DNA of 55,515 bases from an uncultured Mucilaginibacter sp. (GCA_903863845.1 CAIPDP010000066.1:1-55515); one strand, 5' to 3'; shown: positions 42,372 through 51,428, numbered from the stretch's first letter. Translations and numbers: made by a program. The notes: generated by a model from the sequence alone, not told the origin.

Positions 42372-42734
42372 ATGGAAATTAAGGGCAAAGTACATGAAGT
42401 TTCGCCTACCGTACAGGTAACTGACTCATTGAAGAAGCGGGAATTGATCGTTGAATACGTTGAGAATCCGCAATACCCGGAATATTTGAAGTTTGAAGCG
42501 ATACAAGATCGCTGCAATTTGCTGGATAACATTCGTGTTGGGGATGATATTGAAGTGTTTTTTAACCTTCGTGGTCGTCCATGGACCGACAAAACCGGCA
42601 AAAAGACCTATTTTAATTCGCTGCAATTGTGGAAGATCAACGTTTTAGCCGGTGCAAATAATAACACTGTGCCTGAATTTGCGCCACCAGTTGACCTTAG
42701 TGCAGCGCCTGAAGAAGACGATCTGCCGTTTTAA
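42372..42734 (+). CDS. DUF3127 OB-fold protein with SSB-like acidic tail
   Basis: This 120-residue Bacteroidota-specific protein has a beta-rich OB-like core (EIKGKVHEVSPTVQVTDSLKKRELIVEY, then VGDDIEVFFNLRGRPW and YFNSLQLWKINVL). The C-terminus is a disordered Pro/Ala linker that ends in EEDDLPF. That tip closely resembles the acidic peptide of single-stranded DNA-binding protein (DDDIPF), which docks DNA-repair enzymes. A nucleic-acid role is therefore plausible but not proven. It is divergent from the methyltransferase gene and ends at a strong bidirectional terminator. Confidence 0.88.
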   Translation: MEIKGKVHEVSPTVQVTDSLKKRELIVEYVENPQYPEYLKFEAIQDRCNLLDNIRVGDDIEVFFNLRGRPWTDKTGKKTYFNSLQLWKINVLAGANNNTVPEFAPPVDLSAAPEEDDLPF

Positions 42735-42768
42735 TTTAGCCTGAAGCGGTATTATAATGAGCTTTAAG

Positions 42769-42808
42769 AAGGCCCTTATCTGCAAATGATAAGGGCCTTA
42801 TTGCTTTG
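42769..42808. terminator. Bidirectional intrinsic terminator
   Basis: A perfect 12-bp stem (AAGGCCCTTATC at 42769-42780 with 42788-42799) and 7-nt loop lie between the convergent DUF3127 gene and the small membrane-protein gene. Confidence 0.85.
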
Positions 42809-43054
42809 CTATTTTTTGGCTTTATCAAGGTTTCCGGGTTCATTTGATCCTTTAATTCTTTTAAGTGCACGTAAACGATCAGTTTCAGGAAGTTGTTGCA
42901 GCTTTTTCCCATTGATAATAGAATCGCCATCGTTGATCCTGAACGCTATTGGCCTATTATTTTGTCCAAAAATCAGTGCAGGGAGCGTAAATATCAGGAT
43001 GATCGATATGCCAAAAATCAGCTCGAAGCCTGGTTTATTAAAACGCTGTTCCAT
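42809..43054 (-). CDS. Small single-pass membrane protein
   Basis: This 81-residue protein has a basic N-terminus, one membrane helix (about 11-30, FELIFGISIILIFTLPALIFG) and a short polar C-terminal tail with basic clusters (DRLRALKRIKG). No family recognised. It ends against the strong terminator shared with DUF3127 and is divergent from the kinase at 43186. Its coding quality and placement suggest a real gene. Confidence 0.65.
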   Translation of the reverse strand: MEQRFNKPGFELIFGISIILIFTLPALIFGQNNRPIAFRINDGDSIINGKKLQQLPETDRLRALKRIKGSNEPGNLDKAKK

Positions 43055-43148
43055 GATAAAATTTAAATTTACCTTTCAAAACTACCAAGCTATTCAATAC
43101 CAAGGTGTTAAATTGCCGGGCGCATTTGTTAAAAATTGTTAAAACGGG

Positions 43149-43177
43149 TTGTTTTGAGCTTATTTGAAATATTTTTG
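43149..43177 (+). promoter_or_regulatory. Promoter TTG-N18-TATTTTTG of the RprX/RprY-like operon
   Basis: TTG at 43149-43151 and TATTTTTG at 43170-43177 are separated by 18 bp, a full Bacteroidota promoter. Only 8 bp separate the -7 element from the ATG, so the leader is very short or absent. Two copies of TTGTTAAAA with a 10-bp period lie just upstream (about 43128-43146). Confidence 0.6.
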
Positions 43178-43185
43178 CTGTAATA

Positions 43186-45012
43186 ATGAAGAAGAAGAGT
43201 TTAGGATTGATCATCGGCCTTATGGGTTTTGCACTGCTGGGTGTATTGGCGATGCAATTGTATTTTCTTCGCCAATCATACCTTACCCAATCGGATATTT
43301 TTGATCGATCTGTCAATGACGCTTTAAATGCGGTAGTTGCCAAACTTGCAAAGCAGGATGCTAACAGCTTTTTGCATAAGAAAGCAAGGATGATGGAGTT
43401 ACAGCAGCAAAAGAGCAATAAAGCTTATTTGGCCAGTCAGACCGAAAAAATATCAGTTGACGAGCAGGAAAAAAAGCCTAAAAAGTCGATGTCATCGCAC
43501 GAACGCCGGTTGAATGCTTTGCGCGACAGCCTCAGACAGGTAATAGCCACCAATAAACTGGATGAAGAATTCTTCAATATGGCGCAATCCGGCCAATTGA
43601 TGCTGCATGTGCGCTACGAAGAATACACTGATGAATTTGGTATCACCCGTTCCAGAATGATCGATCCGAAGATCATACGGGAAGCCGGAGCTAAAGTGAT
43701 GTACAAAAAGCCGGCCCGGTTGCACAAATATGATACAGCCTATGTTGATTACATCGACCCGCAATTTGGCAAACAGACCATACCAGTGGTGCAGATCGAC
43801 CCCTTATGGCAGCGTGAACAGGATCGGAAAAAAAGCGAACGCCAGTTTCAGGAAGTGAAAAAGATGCTGGAGGTTGATTCGATCCAAAACCTGAATAAAG
43901 GCATTAAATCCAATGTGATAGAGAACCTGGCATTTGAATACCAAAAATCAAACGAGCCGCTGGCTAAACGCCTGAACTGGTTTTGGATCGATTCGCTGTT
44001 GAAATTTGAGTTTCATAATAAAGGCATATCGCTTCCCTTTATTTACCAGGTTAAAACCTTCAACACCGATTCGTTATTGTTTTCGAACGCTAACTATACG
44101 GCCAGCGAAAAAGTAAACGCAAAGGATGCCAATGCCTACCAGGTGGCCATTTTTAGCAAGGAAGTGATCAATGATCCCGGTAAGATCAAGGTATATTTTC
44201 CGCAAAAAAATAAATTGATCCTCACCAAAATGACGGCAACTATGGCTACCTCGGGCGGATTGCTGCTTATTCTGATCGTTAGCTTTGGTTATACCATATT
44301 TTCAATTCTCCGTCAGAAGAAAATATCCGAGATGAAGATGGACTTCATCAATAACATGACGCACGAATTCAAAACGCCGGTTTCTACCATCATGATCGCC
44401 AGCGAAGCACTAAAAGACAAAGAGATCAACAATGACAGGGCGCGTGTTGAACGCCTGGCCAATATTATTTTTGAAGAGAATCAGCGCCTGGGTAGCCATA
44501 TTGAACGTGTGCTAAATATTGCCAGGATAGAAAAAAATGACTTTAAGCTGGACATCAGGGAAATCGATGTTAACGAAATGGTTACTACTGTACTTGATAG
44601 CATGGCACTAAAACTGCAAAAACATCAGGTTACTGCTAACTTGCACCTTGATGCGCAGCATGCGACAATTGAAGCAGACGAATTGCATTTTTCGAATATA
44701 TTGTATAACCTGATTGATAATGCCATCAAATACAGCCCCGAAGCACCTGAAATTACGATCAGTACTTTTAATAAAGATGATCAATTGGTGATAAGGGTTG
44801 CAGATAAGGGAATTGGAATGAACCGCGACCAGCAAGCTAAAATATTTGAGCAGTTTTACCGGATACCAACCGGGAACCTGCACGATGTAAAGGGTTTTGG
44901 GTTAGGCCTCAGCTATGTCAATACAATAGTTAAAAAGCTGAATGGTTCGATCAGCGTGAGATCAGAACGAGAAAAAGGCTCGGAATTTGAATTGAAATTC
45001 CACACCACATAA
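43186..45012 (+). CDS. Sensor histidine kinase, RprX-like
   Basis: This 608-residue kinase has an N-terminal membrane helix (about 7-27), an unusually long, Lys/Glu-rich extracytoplasmic region (about 30-350), a second membrane helix (about 355-378) and a standard core: His393 in NNMTHEFKTPVST, N box NLIDNAIKYS, G1 DKGIGMN, F box FEQFYRIP and G2 FGLGLSYVNTI. It is followed after 10 bp by its response regulator. The pair resembles the RprX/RprY system of Bacteroides in order and regulator sequence; this comparison is from memory. Confidence 0.92.
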   Translation: MKKKSLGLIIGLMGFALLGVLAMQLYFLRQSYLTQSDIFDRSVNDALNAVVAKLAKQDANSFLHKKARMMELQQQKSNKAYLASQTEKISVDEQEKKPKKSMSSHERRLNALRDSLRQVIATNKLDEEFFNMAQSGQLMLHVRYEEYTDEFGITRSRMIDPKIIREAGAKVMYKKPARLHKYDTAYVDYIDPQFGKQTIPVVQIDPLWQREQDRKKSERQFQEVKKMLEVDSIQNLNKGIKSNVIENLAFEYQKSNEPLAKRLNWFWIDSLLKFEFHNKGISLPFIYQVKTFNTDSLLFSNANYTASEKVNAKDANAYQVAIFSKEVINDPGKIKVYFPQKNKLILTKMTATMATSGGLLLILIVSFGYTIFSILRQKKISEMKMDFINNMTHEFKTPVSTIMIASEALKDKEINNDRARVERLANIIFEENQRLGSHIERVLNIARIEKNDFKLDIREIDVNEMVTTVLDSMALKLQKHQVTANLHLDAQHATIEADELHFSNILYNLIDNAIKYSPEAPEITISTFNKDDQLVIRVADKGIGMNRDQQAKIFEQFYRIPTGNLHDVKGFGLGLSYVNTIVKKLNGSISVRSEREKGSEFELKFHTT

Positions 45013-45022
45013 CCTAAAAATC

Positions 45023-45715
45023 ATGAAAAAAATACTTTTGGTGGAGGACGATCCGAACCTGGGACTACTTTTGCAGGATTACCTGCAACTGAAAGGAAAG
45101 TTTGAAGTTATTTTATGCAAAGATGGGGAGGAGGGCTTGCGTACATTTACCAAACATAATTTCGACCTGTTGATATTGGATGTGATGATGCCAAGGAAAG
45201 ATGGTTTTACGCTGGGAAAAGACATCAGGCGGATCAATGAAAAGGTGCCTATTATTTTTGCTACCGCCAAAGGTATGATCGAAGATAAAACACAGGCTTT
45301 TAACCTTGGCGGCGATGATTATATCACCAAACCATTCAGAATTGAGGAATTGTTATTGCGTATCAATGCTTTACTCAAGAGGGCTAATAACTCAGAAAAA
45401 AGTGAAGAAGAAAAGCAAACGCACTTTAAAATAGGGAATTACGAATTTGATTTTACCACTCAGGTGATCTCGATCGGTGATTCTCATCAAAAATTGTCGA
45501 CCAAAGAAGCTGAATTGTTGCGCCTTTTGTGTTTGCGTAAGAACGATGTACTAACCCGCGAGGAAGCGCTGCTGAATATATGGCACGACGACAATTATTT
45601 TAACGGCCGCAGCATGGACGTTTTCCTGAGCAAGATCCGAAAGTATTTGAAAGACGATCCGGCTGTCGAGATCATCAACGTGCATGGCCGCGGTTATAAA
45701 TTGCTGATGAATTAA
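45023..45715 (+). CDS. OmpR-family response regulator, RprY-like
   Basis: This 230-residue protein has a receiver domain with acidic residues EDDPNLG, Asp53 in LLILDVMMPRKDG, Thr in FATAKG and Lys in YITKPFR. A winged-helix output domain (about 130-228) ends in NVHGRGYKLL. VEDDPNLGLLLQDYLQLKG and the insert after the receiver match RprY-type regulators. It is cotranscribed with the preceding kinase, separated by 10 bp. Confidence 0.94.
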   Translation: MKKILLVEDDPNLGLLLQDYLQLKGKFEVILCKDGEEGLRTFTKHNFDLLILDVMMPRKDGFTLGKDIRRINEKVPIIFATAKGMIEDKTQAFNLGGDDYITKPFRIEELLLRINALLKRANNSEKSEEEKQTHFKIGNYEFDFTTQVISIGDSHQKLSTKEAELLRLLCLRKNDVLTREEALLNIWHDDNYFNGRSMDVFLSKIRKYLKDDPAVEIINVHGRGYKLLMN

Positions 45716-45728
45716 TATTGGAAAAGCA

Positions 45729-46115
45729 TCAACTTTTTACCGGCGAACGCATAAAAAGAATAACGAACACGAGCCCAAAGATCACATAGATACCTGTCAA
45801 TACCCAAATTATAATCGGTTTATCCGGATGATGAATAAGGTCTTTTAAAAGTGCCAGTCCGCCTACCATGAATTGGGCCAAATTGGCTGTAACCAAAGGC
45901 TTATTGTAAATACCACCTATAACGCTTTCCTTGGCCATCCAGTTGAGCATAGCGAACCCGAAAAATAGTCCACCCATAACCTGGAGCGCCAGGATCAATA
46001 GCGACTGGAAGCCGATATTTAAATAATTAGCTATTTCAACCGGGAAGAAAGTTAGACTGATGCCAATGATCGCAAGAAATACTGCGCTGGTGGTCATAAT
46101 GATCCTGGTGTTCAT
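45729..46115 (-). CDS. Four-helix small membrane protein
   Basis: This 128-residue protein begins at ATG 46115 (MNTRIIMTT) and has four hydrophobic segments (about 8-25, 35-57, 72-90 and 100-122). A start at 46190 is possible but its extra 25 polar residues overlap the upstream VOC gene. No family recognised. It is probably cotranscribed with the VOC gene, and its stop lies 13 bp from the convergent regulator stop. Confidence 0.7.
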   Translation of the reverse strand: MNTRIIMTTSAVFLAIIGISLTFFPVEIANYLNIGFQSLLILALQVMGGLFFGFAMLNWMAKESVIGGIYNKPLVTANLAQFMVGGLALLKDLIHHPDKPIIIWVLTGIYVIFGLVFVILFMRSPVKS

Positions 46116-46170
46116 TTTCTTTGTCTTTTCAAAAAATTCTGTTGTAAACTGGTCGTAATTTAATTGTTGA

Positions 46171-46518
46171 TTATTTGAGGGCTTCCCCAAAGTGGATAAT
46201 ATTACCGTTATTATCCAATACGCTGAACTGCTTCATACGCCAGGGCTTTATCGCTAATTTTCCATTGGGATGAACCAGGCCGAGTGGCTCATATTGGGCA
46301 TAAAGCTGATCAACTTCTGTTACATGCAGGAAACATCCGGTAGCCTTTGGTATTTCGATATCACTGCAGGGCCATAAATGTATTTGAATTTTATCCTTGC
46401 TAAAAATTAAATAGCCATCCCAATTAGCGACCAATGAAAAGCCAAGTTTTTCTGTATAAAATGCTATCGTCTCATCCGCATTAAGCGAAGCTAAAATAGG
46501 GTCGGCGGTTTCTATCAT
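46171..46518 (-). CDS. VOC-superfamily (glyoxalase/bleomycin-resistance-like) protein
   Basis: This 115-residue single VOC module shows ASLNADETIAFYTEKLGFSLVANW at the N-terminus, KIQIHLWPCSDIEI, CFLHVTEVDQLYAQYEPLG and FSVLDNNGNIIHFGEAL. Such proteins dimerise and either bind drugs such as bleomycin or act as metal-dependent lyases or dioxygenases. Too little is visible to choose. It is followed on the same strand by the four-helix membrane protein. Confidence 0.88.
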   Translation of the reverse strand: MIETADPILASLNADETIAFYTEKLGFSLVANWDGYLIFSKDKIQIHLWPCSDIEIPKATGCFLHVTEVDQLYAQYEPLGLVHPNGKLAIKPWRMKQFSVLDNNGNIIHFGEALK

Positions 46519-46614
46519 AACAATCGGTTGATTTGAGTTTCAAATATAACTGTTAGGGTTTAGCTTGTAACAAATTTGTTAGCCGGCGGCAGAAAATATT
46601 AGTAGTAAAATAGA

Positions 46615-46622
46615 TAGGTTTG
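46615..46622 (+). promoter_or_regulatory. -7 promoter element TAGGTTTG of the M28 peptidase gene
   Basis: Exact TAnnTTTG match 31 bp before the ATG; no partner TTG at the normal spacing. Confidence 0.4.
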
Positions 46623-46653
46623 TTTATTCTTCAAACATTAACTGATCAAAACA

Positions 46654-48210
46654 ATGAAAAGAAAATTACTTTTTTCCGCTTTATTTTTTGCCGTTTTTTC
46701 GGGCTCCGCTTTTGCGCAAAGCGAGGGTGACGCGGCAACCCTTCAAAAGATAAGGGACGAGGGGCTCAATCATTCCAAAGTAATGGAAACGGCTTTTTAC
46801 CTGACCGATGTAGCCGGTCCGCGTCTGGCTGGTTCGCCGGGTTTAAAACGCGCACAGGATTGGGCTGTTGATCAGCTGAAAACCTGGGGGCTGGTAAATG
46901 CTCAGCGCGAACCCTGGGGTAAATTTGGCAAAGGCTGGGAGGTGCAAAAAAACTATGCTGCTATTACGGTGCCTTACTACCACGCAATTATCGCTATACC
47001 CAAAGCCTGGACGCCAGGAACAAATGGGGAAATTAAAGGCGATGTTGTAGTGGTTAAGATAGACACCACTGCCGATTTTGATAAATATAAAGGCCACCTG
47101 ACGGGTAAGATCGTCATATTTGATACTAAATCAACCACACTTGCCGGGGGTACCCGGCCCGATCTGACCCGCTATACTGACGAAGAATTGGATAAAATGG
47201 AAAAAGCCATGGCCCCGCCCACAGCGCCTCGTCGCGGACCAAACCCCCAGGCTGCTGCATTCATGAGGCTTCGTGCATTGAGGGCCGCAATCAGTGCTTT
47301 TTTGCTGCAGGAAAATGTTGGGCTGATCATAAGCCAGGGAAGAGGTACCGATGGAACAGTATTTACCAGCAATGGCGCATCTTATGCAGATACCGCCAAA
47401 GCCGTAGCCCCCGAACTTGAAACCAGCAGCGAAGATTACCTGAGGATATTGCGATTGGTAAAAGCCGGCATAAAAGTGCAGATGGAGGCCGATATTAAAA
47501 CACAATTTTTTACAGACGACCTGCAGGGATACGATGTAGTTGGTGAAATACCGGGTACCGACAAAAAATTAAAAGAGCAGTTGGTGATTATTGGCGGTCA
47601 CCTCGACTCCTGGCATGCGGCAACCGGGGCAACCGACAACGGAGCCGGTAGTGCCGTTATGATGGAAGCAATGCGTATTTTAAAGGCAATTAACTTTAAA
47701 CCAAAAAGAACAATAAGAATTTGCTTGTGGAGTTCGGAAGAACAGGGATTGTTCGGGTCGCGTTTTTATGTACTAAACCATTTTGGCGACCCTAAAACCA
47801 TGGTCTTAAAACCCGATCAGGGCAAAGTTTCGGCCTATTATAACCTGGATAATGGTACTGGTAAGATACGTGGAATTTACCTGCAGGGCGATTCTGCAGC
47901 AAGACCGGTCTTCAAACCATGGCTTGAACAATTCAAAGACCTTGGCGCAGGCACGGTTACCATCAGCAATACCGGAGGAACCGACCACCTTTCGTTTGCT
48001 GCAGTGGGTATTCCCGGTTTCCAGTTCATCCAGGATTCAATGGATTATGGAACCCGTACGCACCACAGTAACCAGGATACTTACGACCGCCTGAGCGAAG
48101 ATGACCTGAAGCAGGCAGCGACTATTGTAGCAACTTTTGTATTCAATACCTCGCAGCGCGATGAAATGATACCAAGGGCCGAATTGCCTAAGGTACAGGG
48201 CACTAATTAA
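46654..48210 (+). CDS. Exported M28-family zinc aminopeptidase
   Basis: This 518-residue exported zinc peptidase has a signal peptide (about 1-22). A PA-like inserted region (about 100-270) interrupts the fold. The M28 metal residues are in IGGHLDSWH, GATDNGAGSA, WSSEEQGLFGS (the catalytic Glu pair), YYNLDNGTG and THHSNQDTYD. It probably trims peptides in the periplasm or outside the cell. Monocistronic: its own promoter element lies upstream and a strong terminator follows. Confidence 0.93.
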   Translation: MKRKLLFSALFFAVFSGSAFAQSEGDAATLQKIRDEGLNHSKVMETAFYLTDVAGPRLAGSPGLKRAQDWAVDQLKTWGLVNAQREPWGKFGKGWEVQKNYAAITVPYYHAIIAIPKAWTPGTNGEIKGDVVVVKIDTTADFDKYKGHLTGKIVIFDTKSTTLAGGTRPDLTRYTDEELDKMEKAMAPPTAPRRGPNPQAAAFMRLRALRAAISAFLLQENVGLIISQGRGTDGTVFTSNGASYADTAKAVAPELETSSEDYLRILRLVKAGIKVQMEADIKTQFFTDDLQGYDVVGEIPGTDKKLKEQLVIIGGHLDSWHAATGATDNGAGSAVMMEAMRILKAINFKPKRTIRICLWSSEEQGLFGSRFYVLNHFGDPKTMVLKPDQGKVSAYYNLDNGTGKIRGIYLQGDSAARPVFKPWLEQFKDLGAGTVTISNTGGTDHLSFAAVGIPGFQFIQDSMDYGTRTHHSNQDTYDRLSEDDLKQAATIVATFVFNTSQRDEMIPRAELPKVQGTN

Positions 48211-48220
48211 GAAACCGGTC

Positions 48221-48270
48221 TTAAACGAAAAACCTCCCGTCTAGTGGGAGGTTTTTCGTTTAAAAAAACT
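48221..48270 (+). terminator. Very long perfect-stem intrinsic terminator
   Basis: An 18-bp perfect stem (48221-48238 with 48246-48263) and 7-nt loop GTCTAGT follow the M28 gene. Within the stem a T5 run and the flanking A-rich arms allow function in both directions. Confidence 0.85.
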
Positions 48271-48360
48271 AAATTATTAGTTGCTTTTTTAAAAACTATT
48301 TTATACTTTAGATTAGCCTGCCTTACAAATTTGATGAACGCCAAAATTATAAAATAAGAA

Positions 48361-48732
48361 ATGGAAATAAAGGAGTTAACCAGGGCCGAAGAACAAATAA
48401 TGCAAGTGCTATGGCAATTAAAGAAGGGCTTTGTGAAGGACCTGATAGATGCTTTACCTGAACCTAAACCAGCCTATAATACCGTATCAACTTTTGTAAG
48501 GATACTTGAAACCAAGGGCTTTGTAGATCATACTGCTTTTGGGAAGAGTCACGAATATTTTCCTGTCATCAGCAAGGAGCAATACCAGGGTTTTGCTACT
48601 GATAAACTACTAAGCGGATATTTTGATAATTCTGTTAAGCGCATGTTCTCGTTTTTTGTAAAGAAAGAAAAGATAGACCTGAAAGAAGCAGACGAGATAT
48701 TGAAACTAATTGAACAATTGAAAGACAAATAA
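48361..48732 (+). CDS. BlaI/MecI-family transcriptional repressor
   Basis: This 123-residue winged-helix repressor has LTRAEEQIMQVLWQLKKGFVKDLIDALPEPKPAYNTVSTFVRILETKGFVDH, the BlaI DNA-binding core, and a C-terminal dimerisation part with FFVKKEKIDLKEADEILKLIEQL. It precedes an M56 sensor protease by 10 bp, the classical BlaI-BlaR1 pair. In that system a membrane signal triggers repressor cleavage. No beta-lactamase gene is nearby. Confidence 0.93.
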   Translation: MEIKELTRAEEQIMQVLWQLKKGFVKDLIDALPEPKPAYNTVSTFVRILETKGFVDHTAFGKSHEYFPVISKEQYQGFATDKLLSGYFDNSVKRMFSFFVKKEKIDLKEADEILKLIEQLKDK

Positions 48733-48742
48733 TTTAATAGCA

Positions 48743-50422
48743 ATGATCTGGTGGCAGTACTTGTTGTTAGTTAATCTTTACCTTGTATTGTTTTACGGGT
48801 TTTATGTCCTGTTGCTACGTTCCGAGACGTTTTTTAACCTTAACCGGGCATACCTGGTAACCTGTTCATTATTGTCATTTTTTATCCCGCTTATCCATTC
48901 GCGGTGGATCAGTACTTTATTTATTACCCAGAAAGTCCAGCAAACAATTTTTGTTTATGCGAAGCCTGTAACAGTTTATCAGATCAAACCAATCGAACAA
49001 CATGCTATTTCAACAGGTACAATACTGTTTTTCATTTACGTGGCTGGTGCATCTTTTCTGGCCCTCAGGCTGGCAAGCCAGTTGATCTCGCTCAGCAAAC
49101 TTATTGATCAACCTGAAGAGGCAACAGCGTTTTCGTTCTTCAAAAAAATAAGTCTGGGAAGCAAGCTCGAGGGTCGCGAAATTATCGCAGAACATGAAAA
49201 GGTTCATGCCCGGCAGTGGCACTCAGCAGATATTATGTTGATCGAAGTTATTGCGATCATCAATTGGTTCAATCCGATAGTTTATTTGTACAAACGCGGT
49301 ATAAAACATATACACGAGTATATAGCTGATAGATTGGCATTAACAAACGGCACTACAAAAGCCGAATATGCTTTACTCTTATTAAGTCAAAGTTTAAAAA
49401 CACCTCCAAGCCAGCTAGTGAATCCCTTTTATAACCAGAGTTTGCTCAAGCAGCGCATCATGATGTTGCATAAGGACCGGTCAAAATACCGTGCTTTGTT
49501 GAAATACGGACTTTCAGCGCCATTGTTTATGCTGATGCTGGTACTTTCATCGGCCGCTGTTTTGAAGACGCACACTGTAAAGTTTTTTAACAGTGCCCCT
49601 GATGTATTGCTATTATCACCCGCATCTGCTGTTGATGTCAAATCCAGGCAGTCGGAGAAATCAAAAGTGCAGGTAAATGGAGGCCAGGATAATGCGGTTA
49701 TTGTTGCAAATGAAAATAAACCCGCCTCAATTAAACTGAAAGCAAATAGTGGACAAGTAATTGCAACTGATCCCATCTTTCTTTCCGTAGAACAAGAGCC
49801 TGAGTTTAAGGGGGGAATGCGGCAATTTTACCAATTTTTAGCAGCCAATCTGAATTACCCTGAGGCGATGATCAAGTTCAACGTTCAAGGTAAAGTGTTT
49901 GTAATGATGACCGTTGAAAAAGACGGATCCTTGTCTGATATCAAATCCCTCAGAGATATTGGATATGGTTCGGCGGAAGAAGCTATACGGGTGTTGAAAT
50001 TATCGCCTAAATGGCAGCCGGGTTACCAGAACGGCCATCCGGTGCGGGTCAGGTATACCTTACCCATTCTATTTAACCTGGTAAGTTTGAAAAACGAGCC
50101 GGATAGCCTGACTAAAGTTACCTATACTTACAAGAGCAACGAGTTAAATCCGGCAACTGAGAAAATTGCTGTTAAGGCTGATACAACTGGCAGGAAGATC
50201 AATATGATCAGGGCGGATGATTTTGATTTTCAAACGAATGCATTATACCTGCTTGACGGGAAAGTTATTGCCGGATTAGATGGCATCGACCCCAACAACA
50301 TTAGATCGGTCAAAGTGCTTCGACATATAACCAAAGACAATACGTATTATACTGCCTACGGTGCCAAAGCATTGAACGGAGTTATTCTGATTGAATTGAA
50401 AAAAACCGGAGAAAGTAAATAA
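48743..50422 (+). CDS. M56 (BlaR1-type) membrane metalloprotease fused to TonB_C and a plug-like tail
   Basis: This 559-residue protein has four membrane helices (about 4-22, 34-52, 88-108 and 250-272). The protease motif HEKVH (His151, Glu152, His155) and the downstream EYIADRLAL lie in the cytoplasmic part. Beyond the last helix is a periplasmic linker (about 280-330), a TonB_C-like domain (about 335-430, GKVFVMMTVEKDGSLSDIKSL) and a C-terminal segment (about 485-555) with GIDPNNIRSVKVLR and YGAKALNGVILIEL, as in TonB-receptor plugs. The penicillin-binding sensor of true BlaR1 is absent, so the signal is probably not a beta-lactam. Confidence 0.9.
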   Translation: MIWWQYLLLVNLYLVLFYGFYVLLLRSETFFNLNRAYLVTCSLLSFFIPLIHSRWISTLFITQKVQQTIFVYAKPVTVYQIKPIEQHAISTGTILFFIYVAGASFLALRLASQLISLSKLIDQPEEATAFSFFKKISLGSKLEGREIIAEHEKVHARQWHSADIMLIEVIAIINWFNPIVYLYKRGIKHIHEYIADRLALTNGTTKAEYALLLLSQSLKTPPSQLVNPFYNQSLLKQRIMMLHKDRSKYRALLKYGLSAPLFMLMLVLSSAAVLKTHTVKFFNSAPDVLLLSPASAVDVKSRQSEKSKVQVNGGQDNAVIVANENKPASIKLKANSGQVIATDPIFLSVEQEPEFKGGMRQFYQFLAANLNYPEAMIKFNVQGKVFVMMTVEKDGSLSDIKSLRDIGYGSAEEAIRVLKLSPKWQPGYQNGHPVRVRYTLPILFNLVSLKNEPDSLTKVTYTYKSNELNPATEKIAVKADTTGRKINMIRADDFDFQTNALYLLDGKVIAGLDGIDPNNIRSVKVLRHITKDNTYYTAYGAKALNGVILIELKKTGESK

Positions 50423-50475
50423 CAACCGGATAATCAAATAAATTTTATTCTCAATAGTCTGATAACTTGAATCTT

Positions 50476-50880
50476 ATGAACTGGAAAATTATTTTTCAAC
50501 TGTCTGTTTTTGGATTGATCATGGCATTTGGTACCATTTCGCTGATACCAGAGCAATTTGAGTTTATTTTTTGGTTAGTGATATTTGCTTTTTGTGCTTT
50601 TGTCATCGCCAGAACCAATCGCCGGAAATTTTTTCTTCATGGATTTAGTGTAAGTATGGTTAATAGCATATGGTTAACAGTGATCCATGTTTTGTTTTAC
50701 AAGACTTACGCAGATCACCATCCTCAGGTGGTAAAAGCAGTTGGTACCTTACCCCTGGCAATGCATCCCAGGCTGCTGATGGTTTTAATGGCGCCAATTT
50801 ATGGTTGTATTTTCGGTCTTATATTAGGATTGTTCTCTTTTATTGCTTCTAAGATCGTTAGCAGTAAAATTGCCAGGTGA
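50476..50880 (+). CDS. Small multi-pass membrane protein of unknown function
   Basis: This 134-residue protein, starting at ATG 50476, has four hydrophobic helices (about 5-22, 28-45, 55-75 and 100-128) and a short basic loop (RTNRRKFFLH). A TTG three codons earlier is possible. The pattern resembles DUF4199-like or similar small Bacteroidota membrane proteins, but I cannot name a family. It lies 53 bp after the M56 gene on the same strand. Confidence 0.7.
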   Translation: MNWKIIFQLSVFGLIMAFGTISLIPEQFEFIFWLVIFAFCAFVIARTNRRKFFLHGFSVSMVNSIWLTVIHVLFYKTYADHHPQVVKAVGTLPLAMHPRLLMVLMAPIYGCIFGLILGLFSFIASKIVSSKIAR

Positions 50881-50981
50881 GGGTTGCCGGCTTCAGAAAT
50901 TGTAATATTTCACAAAGCTGTTAATTGCTTTGTAAACATTCAGAATAAAACTTAATTTAGCGCCATAAATTTAGTTAGCAT

Positions 50982-51410
50982 ATGAAACCTTTCATCTCCA
51001 CAAAAGTATACGGTTTTTTAAACTACGCATTGGCGCTTACGATGATTGGGTCGCCATGGCTGTTTGGTTTCAAGGATCAGCATGGAGTTTCTTTTTTATT
51101 GCCTCTTTATTTAGGATGGCTCCAGCTCATCATGGCTATTTTCAGTAAACATGAGTGGGGCTTTATCAAAATTTTCCCGGTATCGATGCATACATTTATT
51201 GATGTTATTGCCGGTTCATTTTTGTTTGCTACACCATTTTTGTACGCTTATTCCGACAAAATATTTATTCCTCAACTCGCGTTCGGTTTAATTTTGACTT
51301 TATTAGGCGTATTTGTTCAGGGTTCTCCTTTAACAGGCGAACCAAGCCACGTATTTAAAGATGGTTTGATGAATAATATCGGCGACGTAGACGAGACCAT
51401 GTCTCACTAA
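50982..51410 (+). CDS. SPW-repeat membrane protein
   Basis: This 142-residue protein has four membrane helices. The first helix pair contains the SPW motif (LALTMIGSPWLFGF), and a second GSFLFATPFLYAY repeats it in degenerate form. This places it in the SPW/DUF small membrane family with unknown role. A short polar tail follows. A strong hairpin terminator lies 18 bp downstream. Confidence 0.85.
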   Translation: MKPFISTKVYGFLNYALALTMIGSPWLFGFKDQHGVSFLLPLYLGWLQLIMAIFSKHEWGFIKIFPVSMHTFIDVIAGSFLFATPFLYAYSDKIFIPQLAFGLILTLLGVFVQGSPLTGEPSHVFKDGLMNNIGDVDETMSH

Positions 51411-51428
51411 CAATAAAGAAAAATATGG

